Shown here: positions 23,534 through 34,528 of the stretch, one piece after another
Layout: the number at the start of each line of letters is the position of its first letter
How positions within the stretch are numbered: the stretch's first letter is position 1
Origin: Artocarpus heterophyllus
Taxonomy: Eukaryota; Streptophyta; Magnoliopsida; Rosales; Moraceae
NCBI GenBank assembly: GCA_025403435.1
Contig: CM046354.1
Coordinates: 40,041,041 to 40,105,040 of the forward strand
DNA: 64,000 nt
Direction of reading: 5' to 3'
Notes under the pieces: model-generated
Databases searched by the model: none
What the model was told of the DNA's origin: nothing
What the model saw: the letters and a program-made list of their open reading frames with translations, nothing else
Translations under genes and position numbers: made by a program

Positions 23534-24009
23534 TCTTCCTATGGACCAACGATGGAGGCCTTAGGTTCTCTCTTCGAAAACCTTCTCCCACTCAATCTTT
23601 TGAAGTCAAGGTTTTATTTTAAAATTATGCATGAACAATTTTAATATGAGCGGCACTCCCTATTCTATATGACATGTTATCAATATACATGGTAAATCAT
23701 ATTATAATGCAGACAAGCAACGCAATCAAGCAAAGCTACAAGCATAATAATAATAATAACCGTAATATTATGGTTCCACCCTAGAGAATAGAAAAAACTA
23801 AGATTACAAGAGAATAATCGAGACATTTATCGATTCTTCATCCTTGAATCCTCAAGCTGTATCCTTCTTCATGTAATATCCATCTTCAAGTCCTCAATCC
23901 CGTATGAATCGAACACTTCATATTTCCGGTCATATCCAAATTTAATGTTTCTCAGAATCGTCCCAAAAATAAAATTAAAACTGCACTGGAAAAATCGCAC
24001 CTTTTCTGG

Positions 24010-24192
24010 ACACCTGGCAGCTCTCGGTCGGCAGGCCGATCTAGGTGATCGGCCTACCGATCATGGAGGTTCGGCCTGCCGAACATGAAGGTTCGGCCTG
24101 CCGGCAGAGCACCAAAATTTCTGCCCCACTGTCGGCCTGCCGATCTGTGACCTTCGGCCTGCCGAACTGTGAGGTCCGGCATGCCGACCGAG
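24010..24192. repeat. Cluster of TCGGCCTGCCGA units in the copia leader of B
   Basis: Seven or so units such as GGTCGGCAGGCCGATC, ATCGGCCTACCGATC, GTTCGGCCTGCCGAAC, GTCGGCCTGCCGATC, CTTCGGCCTGCCGAACT and GTCCGGCATGCCGACC. Equivalent clusters: A 29948-30147, D 48596-48830, E 61745-61942; E has one extra unit. They lie about 500-700 bp after the primer site. Confidence 0.9.
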
Positions 24193-24687
24193 CAGAAAAC
24201 CCTCAATCCAGAAAATACAATTTTAATGCAATTCATCAATTTTATTTTCAACAATTCAAAAACATAAAATTAGAGACTCAGGAAATACCTGGAGGCGCCA
24301 TCATCAATCTTTAAGTTCCGACTTCTCGTTCCGTCTTCTCCGAATAATTATTTAATTACAAAATTCTTACAAATTAAAAATTAAATAATAATTCCTAGAC
24401 GGAGATGATAGTCCGCCATCTAATTACATGAAAAACCTAGATACACATTCTAACCTCTAAGGAACCATAACCGGTATTAATTAATTAATAAATAATTAAA
24501 CAACAATTTAATCAACCATAATTAATTAATAAACATTCACCATATAATCCATGACAACATATATATTATATAGAAACCTAGAGTGCCATCTCTCTATAAA
24601 ATTTAATTCAAGCATTGGAGAGATTAAGATCACAAAATTTATGCATATAACATGATCACAAACTTGTAAATTTATGTAAAAACCTCG

Positions 24688-24701
24688 GCTCTGATACCAA
24701 T
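24688..24701 (-). promoter_or_regulatory. Primer-binding site of element B (initiator Met tRNA)
   Basis: The minus strand reads ATTGGTATCAGAGC immediately after the 5' LTR end CCAACA. The core TGGTATCAGAGC is complementary to the 3' end of plant initiator-Met tRNA. Identical sites are at 30643-30656 (A), 48077-48090 (D, plus strand) and about 62436-62449 (E). Confidence 0.92.
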
Positions 24702-26727
24702 TGTTGGAAACAAAGTGCGCAGCAGAATTTTTAAAATTTTTCATCAGAGTAATTTCCAAAACACAAGTTTGACATGTTATATGTATAAATTAAACAGATC
24801 TTACTAACCTCAGTGTGCCGAAGAACCTCCGCGACCTGTGTAGAGAAGTAACGTTCCAGAAGAGCCTCAACCAACTGGTCTTCTTTGCTATTCTCTATCC
24901 ACAACCGGAGTGAGTGTGGGCTCACACGTACAGCTCTTCCACCGGTGACTCTCCTTCCAACCAATAGAGAGAACCCAAAGCTAGTGTTCGTAATTTGTGA
25001 ACAAAAGCTCTCAGGGATTTTTCAGATGCTCACTAGAAGAGTATCACTCTTAATCTCTCAAATTGATCTGAGTAAATCATTAGACTCACTCCCTTTTTAT
25101 ACCTATTGGTCCTTGGGGTCAGTCCATATCAGATTAGGTCTCAAAAATCGAAACAGAATCAAGTTCGGATCAATATCTGATAAGATACGCGTGAACAATG
25201 CGTAATCTTAACTATCGCGGTCGGCATGCCGAACTGTGTGATAGGCAGGCCGAACTGACCAGTTCGGCAGGCTGAACTTTCTGATCGGCAGGCCGAACTG
25301 CCGAGAAAAAATCTCCGCGAATCTTTTATTTTCCACCCGAGATTCTAAAGGATAAAGTCTCAGTTTTGATTCAAATAGCCCAATAGAAAAGATATCTGAT
25401 CAAAACAAACTTTATCAAGATAATCTCTAAGAAAATAAATCAATTCACAATAATTCTACAAGTTTATCTTGTTCTAATTGTCCAAAATTAAAACAACCGA
25501 TAAACAGACAAGAATTATCCGAACGCCATAATTCAACAAGTTCATCTTGAACTAATTTCTTACATAATTAATTCAACCGATAAACAGACATGAATTATTT
25601 GATTCTTTTAAACCAATCTGATAAATCCGACATAAGTCACCAATTATTGGAAAAGCACGCCGTGTCGTTACAGGATTTTGTGAGCTAGCAAAGGGGACCA
25701 AAATGGACCTATAAAGTTCAAGCTCATGATAATTATGAAACCCAATATCCCAGATATACATTTCACAATTATCAACTCCAACGCTACTCCACTAAAAGCT
25801 TGGAGCTGCACTCTCGAACTTTATAGAATTACGAAGCTTGTGTAGCTAAGTCTCCATGACAAATCATAGTGTATCGCATCCCCATATGATCAGCCATAAT
25901 CGGCTTAAGGACAAGTTCTGTCTTACCTTCCCGATTATTTTTATCTTACGTTCCATTGTCTCACCATTAGAAAACTTACCATCCAAAGATAGTATACCAT
26001 TCGATTACACCTATGTATCCAAATGGTTGAGCGCTCCAGCTTTCCAATTACAGGACAACGCATATAAGAGGATATCATTACTCCTAAAGAGGAGCTATGG
26101 ATTCCATATCTATGAATAACAAGTCTACGCTACCAAGAGTCATGCCTCCAACGTACCGGCATGCATGCCACTATAGAGATGTGGGAGTCACCCATTGGTA
26201 CATCAAAAGACACAAATCGAGACAACGGGCCCATTATTCATCTCAGGATTAAGATACAATACAAATGATTGTCTAAAGTGAATCGATTTGCCAAGACAAA
26301 ATTATTAATCCAAATCAATTCACTTTATGTCCCGATCCAACACATCGTCACCTATGACAACGCGCCAATGTTTCTATTCACGGAGTCTAACTCCGATGGC
26401 CAGGATAAACCATCTCCCAAAAGGGATATAGACAACATAACAATCTTTACATGAATAAAGCGCCCAACTTTATTCCCTCGATTGCGGATCATATATTTTA
26501 GACCATCACCTTAAGAGTCGTGTCTACCGCATAATCATCCCATCATATGCCCAACTCTTAAGGTTTAGACTGACAGTCTCAGACTACTGTTTGCTTATCA
26601 TACATTCAACAAATATGAACGTAAAGAGGACAATATTTGGTATATATAAATGAATAAATTCTTTATTGATAAAAATGTCTCCAAAAACGTATTACATTTT
26701 TACTCCTTAGAGCATACATGTCTAACA
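24702..26727 (-). repeat. 5' LTR of element B, 2026 bp
   Basis: It carries four palindromic units (25219-25303), one more than the 3' LTR, which accounts for the 22-bp length difference. TATA box at 25094-25101 and the 77-codon sense ORF at 24731-24964. Confidence 0.96.
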
Positions 26728-26732
26728 CAGGT

Positions 26733-28991
26733 TTGTTTGGTTTTTCTACACCGATTGGAATGGTTTCGTTTGGAACCTTTTGAGTGAACGAATCACCCCT
26801 TAACTCCTCAAACACCACTTTGCTTCGAGGTTTAAAGTCGTCCATGTAACTCTCCTCAACGAAAGTTGCATTAGTTGAAACCATGACTTTATTTCCTTAG
26901 GGTTATAAAAATAACCCCCTTTAGTCCCTTTTGGATATCCTACAAACACACAAACTTCTGAACATGCTTCCAACTTATTCGGATCCTTAAACAGGACATG
27001 AGCTGGACATCCCCATATGCAAATATGGTTTAAGGATGTCTTCCGTCTTGTCCACAACTCGTGAGGAGTTTTAGGGACTAATTTTGAAGGCACATTGTTC
27101 AAAAGATAACATGCAGTTTGTAGTGCATATCCCCAAAAGGATAAAGGCAATGATGAATAACTCATCATGGACCGAATCTTGTCCAACAAAGTCCTATTCC
27201 TTCTCTCCGCTATGCCATTCTGCTGCGGAGTGCCCGGTGCAGTCAAATGGGATAAAATCCCATTCTCTAACAAGTGTCCCAAGAACTTATCAGAAAGGTA
27301 TTCCCCACCTCGATCAGATCGAAGTGCCTTTATGGGTCTACCCAATTGATTTTCCACTTCAGCCCGAAACTCCCTGAACTTATCATAAGTTTGGCTTTTG
27401 TAGTGCATTAGGTACACATACCCATATCTTAAGTAATCGTCAATAAAAGTGATGAAGTACTCATACCCTCCTCGTGCCTGGATGTTCATCGGTCCGCAAA
27501 CATCACTATGCACAAGTTCTAGAACCCCTTCGGCCCTATTGCCCTTAGACCTGTATGGTCTTTTGGTCATTTTACCCTCCAAACAAGATTCACATTGAGG
27601 TATAGATTCTACCTTTAAGTGACTTAAAGGTCCATCCCTTACCAACCTTTGAATCCTATTCAGGTTAACATGGCCAAGGCGCAAATGCCAAAGATAAGTC
27701 TTATTAGAGTGAGAAGTTTTAAGTCTTTTTGAGTCATTATCATTTATCTCAGCATTAAGCAATAAGTCCATCTTAGGTTTGATAAAGTATAGATTATTTT
27801 GCATCCATCCAGAACAGATAAAAAATTTGTTTTTACGAATCACCACTTTTTCATTAAAAGATACCACGTAGGAGTCTTTAAATAAAGAAGATCCAGAAAT
27901 TATATTCCTTTTAAATTTAGGAACATAAAAACAGTCTCGCAAAATTAAATTCCTATAATTATCAAAGTAAAGATGGACATCTCCCACTGCTTCCGCTGAG
28001 ACCAAGGATCCATCGCCCATCCGCAGCGTTAAGTCTTCACGAAGTAGACTTCTCGTTTCTTTGAATCCCTGCAGAGAAACACAAACATGATTAGTTGCAC
28101 CATAATCTATGACCCAGATGTCACTGTATTCCTCAACCAAACAAATTTCTAAATATAGAAGATCACACCTACCTCCCTTGGAAAGGAAGTCCTTGCAATG
28201 CTTCTTAATATGCCCGACCTTTCCACAGAAGAAGCACTTAAGCTTCTTTGGGTTCTTCTTCTTCTTCTTCTTGCTCTTGGTTGCAGGAGGAATAGAAGAC
28301 TTCCCACTCTTGGCCCGTTGCTTCTTTCCATTCACAGAGTTAGGATTGGAACCAGAAACAGCTACCACGTTGGCCTCACCACCAGCAGGAGACTCCCTGA
28401 TCAGAAGTTCAAACTCCTATAACTGTTTCATCAGTTCTATCAAGTCATATGCCGTCTATTGCTTAAATTAAAAGTAGCTCTAAACGGAATAAATTCCTTA
28501 GACAGAGTCTCAAAGACCATAGTCATCTGAGTTTCAGCATCGAAGTCGGCTCCATTGGTTTGAGCCTCAGCGAGGTAACCCATGACCAACATCATGTGCT
28601 CCTTTACAAATGTCCCCGGTCTCTGTCTACAGTTTCAGACTTTTCAAAGCGCCCCTTGCCGCTTTGTTATGGCCTGGCCTCCTAACATATCCTCAAGATT
28701 ATCCAAGATCTGCTTTGTAGTCTCATAATCCTGATGTTGAGCCTGCAACACATTGTTCATGCTAGCCATAACATAGCAGCGGGCCTGATCATTAGCATCT
28801 TTCTAGCGGTTGTACGCTTGGAATTGCTCATTACTTGAGTCTCCCGTAGGCTCGGGAGGACAAGGAGTTGTCATAACATATTTCAGTTTCTCAAAGGAAA
28901 GGACGATGTCCAGGTTCCGTTTCCAATCGTTATAGTTCTCACCGGTTAATTGGTTTTTGTCAAGTATCGATGATAAAGCGTTTTTAGACAT
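26733..28991 (-). pseudogene. Element A pol/gag, 5' half: gag, knuckle, protease, integrase (broken)
   Basis: It continues the polyprotein cut at 18541. The longest piece (28368-26800) holds the knuckle [14 protein letters not shown], protease [12 protein letters not shown] (the active-site DSG has become DYG), the [14 protein letters not shown] and CESCLEGK zinc-site region, and integrase [53 protein letters not shown]. Breaks: a stop in the gag at about 28803, a stop and 1-nt loss at about 28418-28445, and a 1-nt loss near 26895 that shifts the frame after NPKE. The start ATG at 28991 ([10 protein letters not shown]) is kept. The protease change and gag breaks make it dead. Confidence 0.9.
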
Positions 28992-30656
28992 TTTCAATCT
29001 ACAATAAAGAATCATATACAAAACATAAGTAAACATATATAATAATTTAGTATGATAACACAATCATGTAAAATAATACAAATGTGTTTATGTTTCAAAA
29101 CCTTGAAAATATCACAACCTTACAACGATAATTCCCAACTCAGAATTCAACAAGCTCCTAGGGGAGTCATGCCAAATTCAATCAAGAACACGGATCCCCT
29201 CCTGATTAATATATGCCATCCAGGACCCGTATGATCTAGCATATACTAATAATCGTTTCTTTGGCCATTAATTTTATTAACAGAGCTCCTAGGGGAGGTT
29301 AATAATAAAAATAATGTGAGTGTATAACCACCGTTTCAATATTTTATTCATGATTTATAATCACCACCTAGGGGTGTGCAACCATAAATCATACTAAAAT
29401 ACCTTATCTTTTCAGAGATCCAATCTGGTACATGATAGAAATCCCTTCCTAGGGGTTGGGACCACCATTTTCTTCCTATGGACCAACGATGGAGGCCTTA
29501 GGTCCTCTCTTCGAAAACCTTCTCCCACTCAATCTTTTGAAGTCAAGGTTTTATTTTAAAATTATGCATGGACAATTTTAATATGAGCGGCACTCCCTAT
29601 TTTATATGACATGTTATCAATATACATGGTAAATCATATTATAATGCCGACAAGCAAAGCAATCAAGCAAAGCTACAAGGAAAATAATAATAACCGTAAT
29701 ATTATGGTTCCACCCTAGATAATAGAAAAATAAGATTACAAGAGAATAATCGAGACATTTATCGATTATTCATCCTTGAATCCTTAAGCTGTATCCTTCT
29801 TCATGTAATATCCATCTTTAAGTCTTCAATCCCATATGAATCGAATACTTCATATTTCCGGTCATATCAAAATTTAATGTTTCTTAGAATCGTCTCAAAA
29901 ATAAAATTAAAACTGCACCGGAAAAATTGCACCTTTTCTGGACACTCGGCAGCTCTCGGTCGGCAGGCCGATCTAGGTGATCGGCCTAACGGTCTTGCTC
30001 TATCGGCCTATCGATCTATGCAGGTTCGGCCTACCGGTAGAGCACCAAAATTTTTGCCCCACTGTCGGCCTACTGGACCACACGTCCGGCCTACTGATCT
30101 GTGACCTTCGGCCTGCCGAACTATGAGGTCCGGCATGCCGACCGAGCATAAAACCCTCAATCCAGAAAATACAATTTTAATGCAATTCATCAATTTTATT
30201 TTCAACAATTCAAAAACATAAAATTAGAGACTCAGGAAATACCTGGAGGCACCATCATCAATCTTCAAGATCCGACTTCTCGTTCCGTCTTCTCCGAATA
30301 ATTATTTAATTACAAAATTCTTACAAATTAAAAAAAATAAATAACAATCCCTAGACGGAGATGATAGTCCGCCAACTAATTACATGAAAAACCTAGATAC
30401 ACATTCTAACCTCTAAGGAACCATAACCGGTATTAATTAATTAATAAATAATTAAACAACGATTTAATCAACCATAATTAATTAATAAACATTCACCAGA
30501 TAATCCATGACAACATATATATTATATAAAAACCTAGAGTGCCATCTCTCTGTAAAATTCAATTCAAGCATAGGAGAGATTAAGATCACAAAATTTATGC
30601 ATATAACATGATACAAACTTGCAAATTTATGTAAAAACCTCGGCTCTGATACCAAT
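28992..30656 (-). other. Untranslated leader of element A
   Basis: It contains the CCTAGG inverted-repeat array (29142-29473; the last right arm has mutated from ATCATGT to ACCATTT), the palindromic unit cluster (29948-30147) and the primer site at 30643-30656. No coding signal. Length about 1.67 kb, as in B and E. Confidence 0.85.
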
Positions 30657-32671
30657 TGTTGGAAACAAAGAGTGCAGTGGAATTTTTAAACATTTTATCA
30701 TCAGAGTAATTTCCAAAACACAAGTTTGACATGTTATATGTATAAATTAAACATTTCTTACTAACCTCAGTGTGCCGAAGAACCTCCGCGACATGTGTAG
30801 AGAAGTAACATTCCAGAAGAGCCTCAACCAACTGGTCTTCTTTGCTATTCTCTATCCACAACCGGAGTGAGTGTGGGCTCACACGTACAGCTCTCCCACC
30901 TGTGACTCTCCCTCTAACCAATAGAGAGAACCCAAAGCTAGTGCTCGTGATTTGTGAACAAAAGCTCTCAGGGAGTTTTCAGATGCTCACTAGAAGAGTA
31001 TCACTCTTAATCTCTCAAATTGATCTGAGTAAATCATGAGACTCACTCCCATTATATAACTATTGGTCCTGGGGTCAGTCCGTATCCGATTAGGTCTCAA
31101 AAACTCGAAACAGAATCAAGTTCGGGTAAATATCTGATAAGATCTATGTGAAAACGCGTAATCTTATCTCCGCTGATTGCTAGGCCGAACAGGCCAGTTC
31201 GGCAGGCCAAACACGTCATCCGACAGGCCGAACTCCCAAGAAAAAATCTCCGTGAATCTTTTATTTTCTACCCGAGATTCTAAAGGATAAAGTCTCAGTT
31301 TTGATTCAAGTAACCCAATAGAGATGTTATCTGATCAAAACAAACTTTATCAAGATAATCTCTAAGAAAATAAATCAATTCACAATAATTCTACAAGTTT
31401 ATCATGTTCTAATTTTGTCCAAAATTAAAACAACCGATAAACAGACAAGAAATATCTGATCGCAATAATTCAACAAGTTTATCTTGAACTAATTTCTTAC
31501 AAAATTAATTCAACCGATAAACAGACATGAATTATTTGATTCTTACAAATTTTAAACCAATCTGATAAATCTGACATAAGTCACCAATTATTGGAAAAGC
31601 ACGTCGTGTCGTTACAGGATTTTGTGAGCTAGCAAAGGGGACCAAAATGGACCTATAAAGTTCAAGCTCATGATAATTATGAAACCCAATATCCCAAATA
31701 TACATTTCACAATTGTCAACTCCAACGCTACTCCACTAAAAGCTTGGAGCTGCACTCTCAAACTTTATAGAATTACGAAGATCGTGTAGCTAAGTCTCCA
31801 TGACATATCATAGTGTATCGTATCCCCATATGTTCATCCATAATCGGCTTAAGGACAAGTTCTGTCTTACCTTCCCGATTATTTTTATCTTACGTTCCAT
31901 TGTCTCACTATCAGAAAACTTACCATCCAAAGATAGTATACAATTCGGTTACACCTATGTATCCAAATGGTTGAGCGCTCCAGTTTTCCAATTACAGGAC
32001 AACGCATATAAGAGGATATCATTACTCCTAAAGAGGAGCTATGGATTCCATATCTATGAATAATAAGTCTATGCTATCAAGAGTCATGCCTCCAACGTAC
32101 CGGCATGCATACCACTATAGAGATGTGGGAGTCACCCATTGGTACATCAAAAGACACAAGTCGAGATAACGGGCCCACTATTCATCTCAGGATTAAGATA
32201 CAATACAAATGACTGTCTAAAGTGAATCGATTTGCCAAGACAGAATTATTAATCCAAATCAATTCACTTTATGCCCCGATCCAACACATCGTCACATATG
32301 ACAACGTGCCAATGTTTCTATTCACGGAGTCCAACTCCGATGGCCAAGACAAACCATCTCCCAAAAGGGATATAGACAACGTAACAATCTTTACATGAAT
32401 AAAGCGCCCAACTTTATTCCCTCGATTGCAGATCATATGTTTTAGACCATCACCTTAAGAATCGTGTCTACCGCATAATCATCCCATCATAGGCCCAATT
32501 CTTAAGGTTTAGACTGACAGTCTCAGACTACTATTTGCTTATCATACATTCAACAAATAGGAAAGTAAAGAGGACAAGATTTGGTATATATAAATGAATA
32601 AATGCTTTATTGATAAAAAATTATCCAAAAATGTATTACATTTTTACTCCTTAGGGCATACATGTCTAACA
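30657..32671 (-). repeat. 5' LTR of element A, complete, 2015 bp
   Basis: TGTTGGAAAC at 30657 to CATGTCTAACA at 32671, followed directly by gypsy C sequence GTGGT. Units at about 31175-31235. The 87-codon antisense ORF common to these LTRs is at 31800-32063. Confidence 0.95.
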
Positions 32672-32801
32672 GTGGTAACCCTAGCAACTCGTCGAGGAAG
32701 ACATCCTCATACTCATCAACCACCGGAATCGCTACATTTCCTCTCAAGGCATAGGGCACACCTTCTAGACTTGCAAGAAAAGCATGACAAACCAGATTTC
32801 T

Positions 32802-34423
32802 TCACCCTCGAAGACATGACTTAATGAGACGCTCACTCATTAACCGATCACAACCACCCTGGTAAGTGATCATCGTCCCCTTATCAGACACTAGGGTCAT
32901 TTTCCTAAGTTGGCAGTCTACAACTGCATTATACCTAGACAACCAGTCCATTTCTAGGATTACATCATATGAGCTCATGGGGAGTGCAATCAAATCACTT
33001 TTCAAAATCTCATCCCCAATCTTGATTTTACAAGCTTTACATATACAATTTACACACATCCGCCCCAAGGGAGAAGCTATAACTAAGGGTTCATTGAACT
33101 CTTCTGTCTCTAGTCTCAAGGCATGTACAAAGGAACTCGAAATGAGAGAATGAGTGGCACCTGTATCAAATAAAATGTGAGCTAGGGATTGGGAAACTAA
33201 GATCGTACCATTGACTACTGCATTACTGGTCTGGGTATCTAAACCTCCTGATGCCATTGCATGAATCTACACTGGTGCCTTTCCTTTCCCTCTACCAACA
33301 TCGCTAGGTCTTAGATTATTCTGTCGATACTGTTGTGACGGAGATGACTATACACTAGCTCCACTTGGCACTCGATACTAAGGGACGTTACGTTGGAAAT
33401 GCTGTGGCTACTATCCTTGTGCTGGATATGACAGTTGCTGAGGAGAGAACTGAGGAAACTGTAACTACAGAAATTGCTAAGGTGGAGGTAGGGTCTGAGG
33501 CTGAGGCTGAGGTTAAGGCTGACACTGGCACCTTTTCTGGTCTGAGATCCAAGACGGGCACTCCTGATTGGGCAATTCCTTTTGATGTGTCCTAGTTGCT
33601 GGCAATAATGACAATTGAAGCTATAGGGATTGCTACGCCTGTTGCTAGATGAACTGCTACTACTGCTGTTCGTGCCGCCCTACTGGTTCTTTCCTAGAGT
33701 TGGACGGCTACTGGTGCTCTTCCTACCGCTCCTCTATGGCCCTCTTGACGTCTTTGCTCGATCCTCACAATACTACGCATAGTCTCTTTCCACTGATATT
33801 GTTGATGACACAAGCTCTCCAAAACTCCTAATTCATAGAGCAACCACCTATCGCCGAATAGGAGCCTTAAGTCTTTCCTGAAACTTTATACATTTTTCAC
33901 GTTCTAATGCCACAGTCGATGGAGCAAACCTGACCAACTCATTAAACCTTGCCTCATACTCACGAACAGACAGTTCACCCTGCTGCAACCTATAGAACTC
34001 AGCTACCTTCTAGTCTCTATACCCTTACGAAAAATATCAGTCATAGAACAACTCCTCGAACCTGTCCCAACTGATGTTACCATTGCGTTCCAAATTCTTA
34101 TCTTGCTTCCACCAAGTATTAGCGCCACCCTCGAACTTATATGCAGCAAATTCCACATGATACTCATCAGGCACACAAAGGGTATGCAAATGCTTTATGA
34201 TCGAGTCTAGCCAATATTTTGCCAATTGCGGATCCCCATTTCCATCAAAAGTCAGAATAGACGCACGCTGAAATTCCTTAAAATATGTATGCCGACGACT
34301 AGCATCAGAATCCTCTGGTCTAAGCCTAGCTGTCGTCTGCCGAAATGTCGCAAACATAGACCTCATCATACCCTCATCATTTTTGAACTCGGCATCAGCT
34401 GTCGAACGACGTCTAGGTGCCAT
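32802..34423 (-). pseudogene. Gypsy C gag and aspartic protease (decayed)
   Basis: Gag starts MAPRRRSTADAEFKNDEGMM at 34423 and includes FKEFQRASILTFDGNGDPQL, AKYWLDSIIKHL, AAYKFEGGANTWWKQ and WDRFEELFYD, the plant Ty3/gypsy gag core, ending in a stop where the YFP motif should continue. A zinc knuckle reads CHYCQQLGHIKRNC at about 33571-33615. Protease (33257-32802): ILFDTGATHSLISSSFV with catalytic DTG, then DVILEMDWLSRYNAVVDC. Past 32802 one frame reads VVDEYEDVFLDELLGLP, the linker before RT, where copia A interrupts. The region between gag and knuckle is stop-rich. Confidence 0.88.
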
Positions 34424-34528
34424 TCTCTCACTTCTGAAAACAAAATTTAGATTGTCAGAGGTATTTCATTGTCATACATATGTGTGCACAATTCCCAAGG
34501 TTCATAACCTTGAGCTCTGATACCATTA

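Larger units (their letters stand above)
18542..26727 (-). mobile_element. Ty1/copia element B, complete ends, RT-deleted, 8186 bp
   Basis: Two LTRs (18542-20545 and 24702-26727) flank 4156 bp. The TSDs are identical: CAGGT at 18537-18541 and 26728-26732. Primer site 24688-24701 (minus strand ATTGGTATCAGAGC) and polypurine tract AAGTGGGAGA at the other end are intact. By eye the LTRs differ by roughly two dozen substitutions, mostly transitions, plus a 22-bp unit indel, so it is young but not new. The internal gene keeps gag, protease and integrase, but RT is missing, so it would need RT in trans. Confidence 0.96.
15399..32671 (-). mobile_element. Ty1/copia element A inserted in gypsy C; host of element B
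   Basis: It consists of a truncated left (3') LTR 15399-16834, internal sequence 16835-18541 and 26733-30656, and a complete right (5') LTR 30657-32671. The primer site ATTGGTATCAGAGC lies at 30643-30656 on the minus strand. The internal region resumes exactly after B's TSD (CAGGT), rejoining GTTGTTGTTCAGGT to TTGTTTGG as in intact element E. Its right flank is gypsy C after the protease (VVDEYEDVFLDELLGLP in one frame); its left flank is gypsy C after most of RT. Left TSD and LTR end are deleted. Size without B is about 9.1 kb. Confidence 0.92.

Noticed and set aside
24010..24192. Possible CRISPR-like array (regularly spaced short palindromic repeats)
   Set aside because: Spacers are only about 8-12 bp, repeats are variable, the context is a plant retrotransposon leader and no cas genes exist. 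It is a palindromic unit cluster.
33365..33595. 76-codon plus-strand ORF with Glu/Val/Ala-rich product
   Set aside because: It lies antisense to the gypsy C region between gag and protease, overlapping the CCHC knuckle, and is best explained as a shadow.
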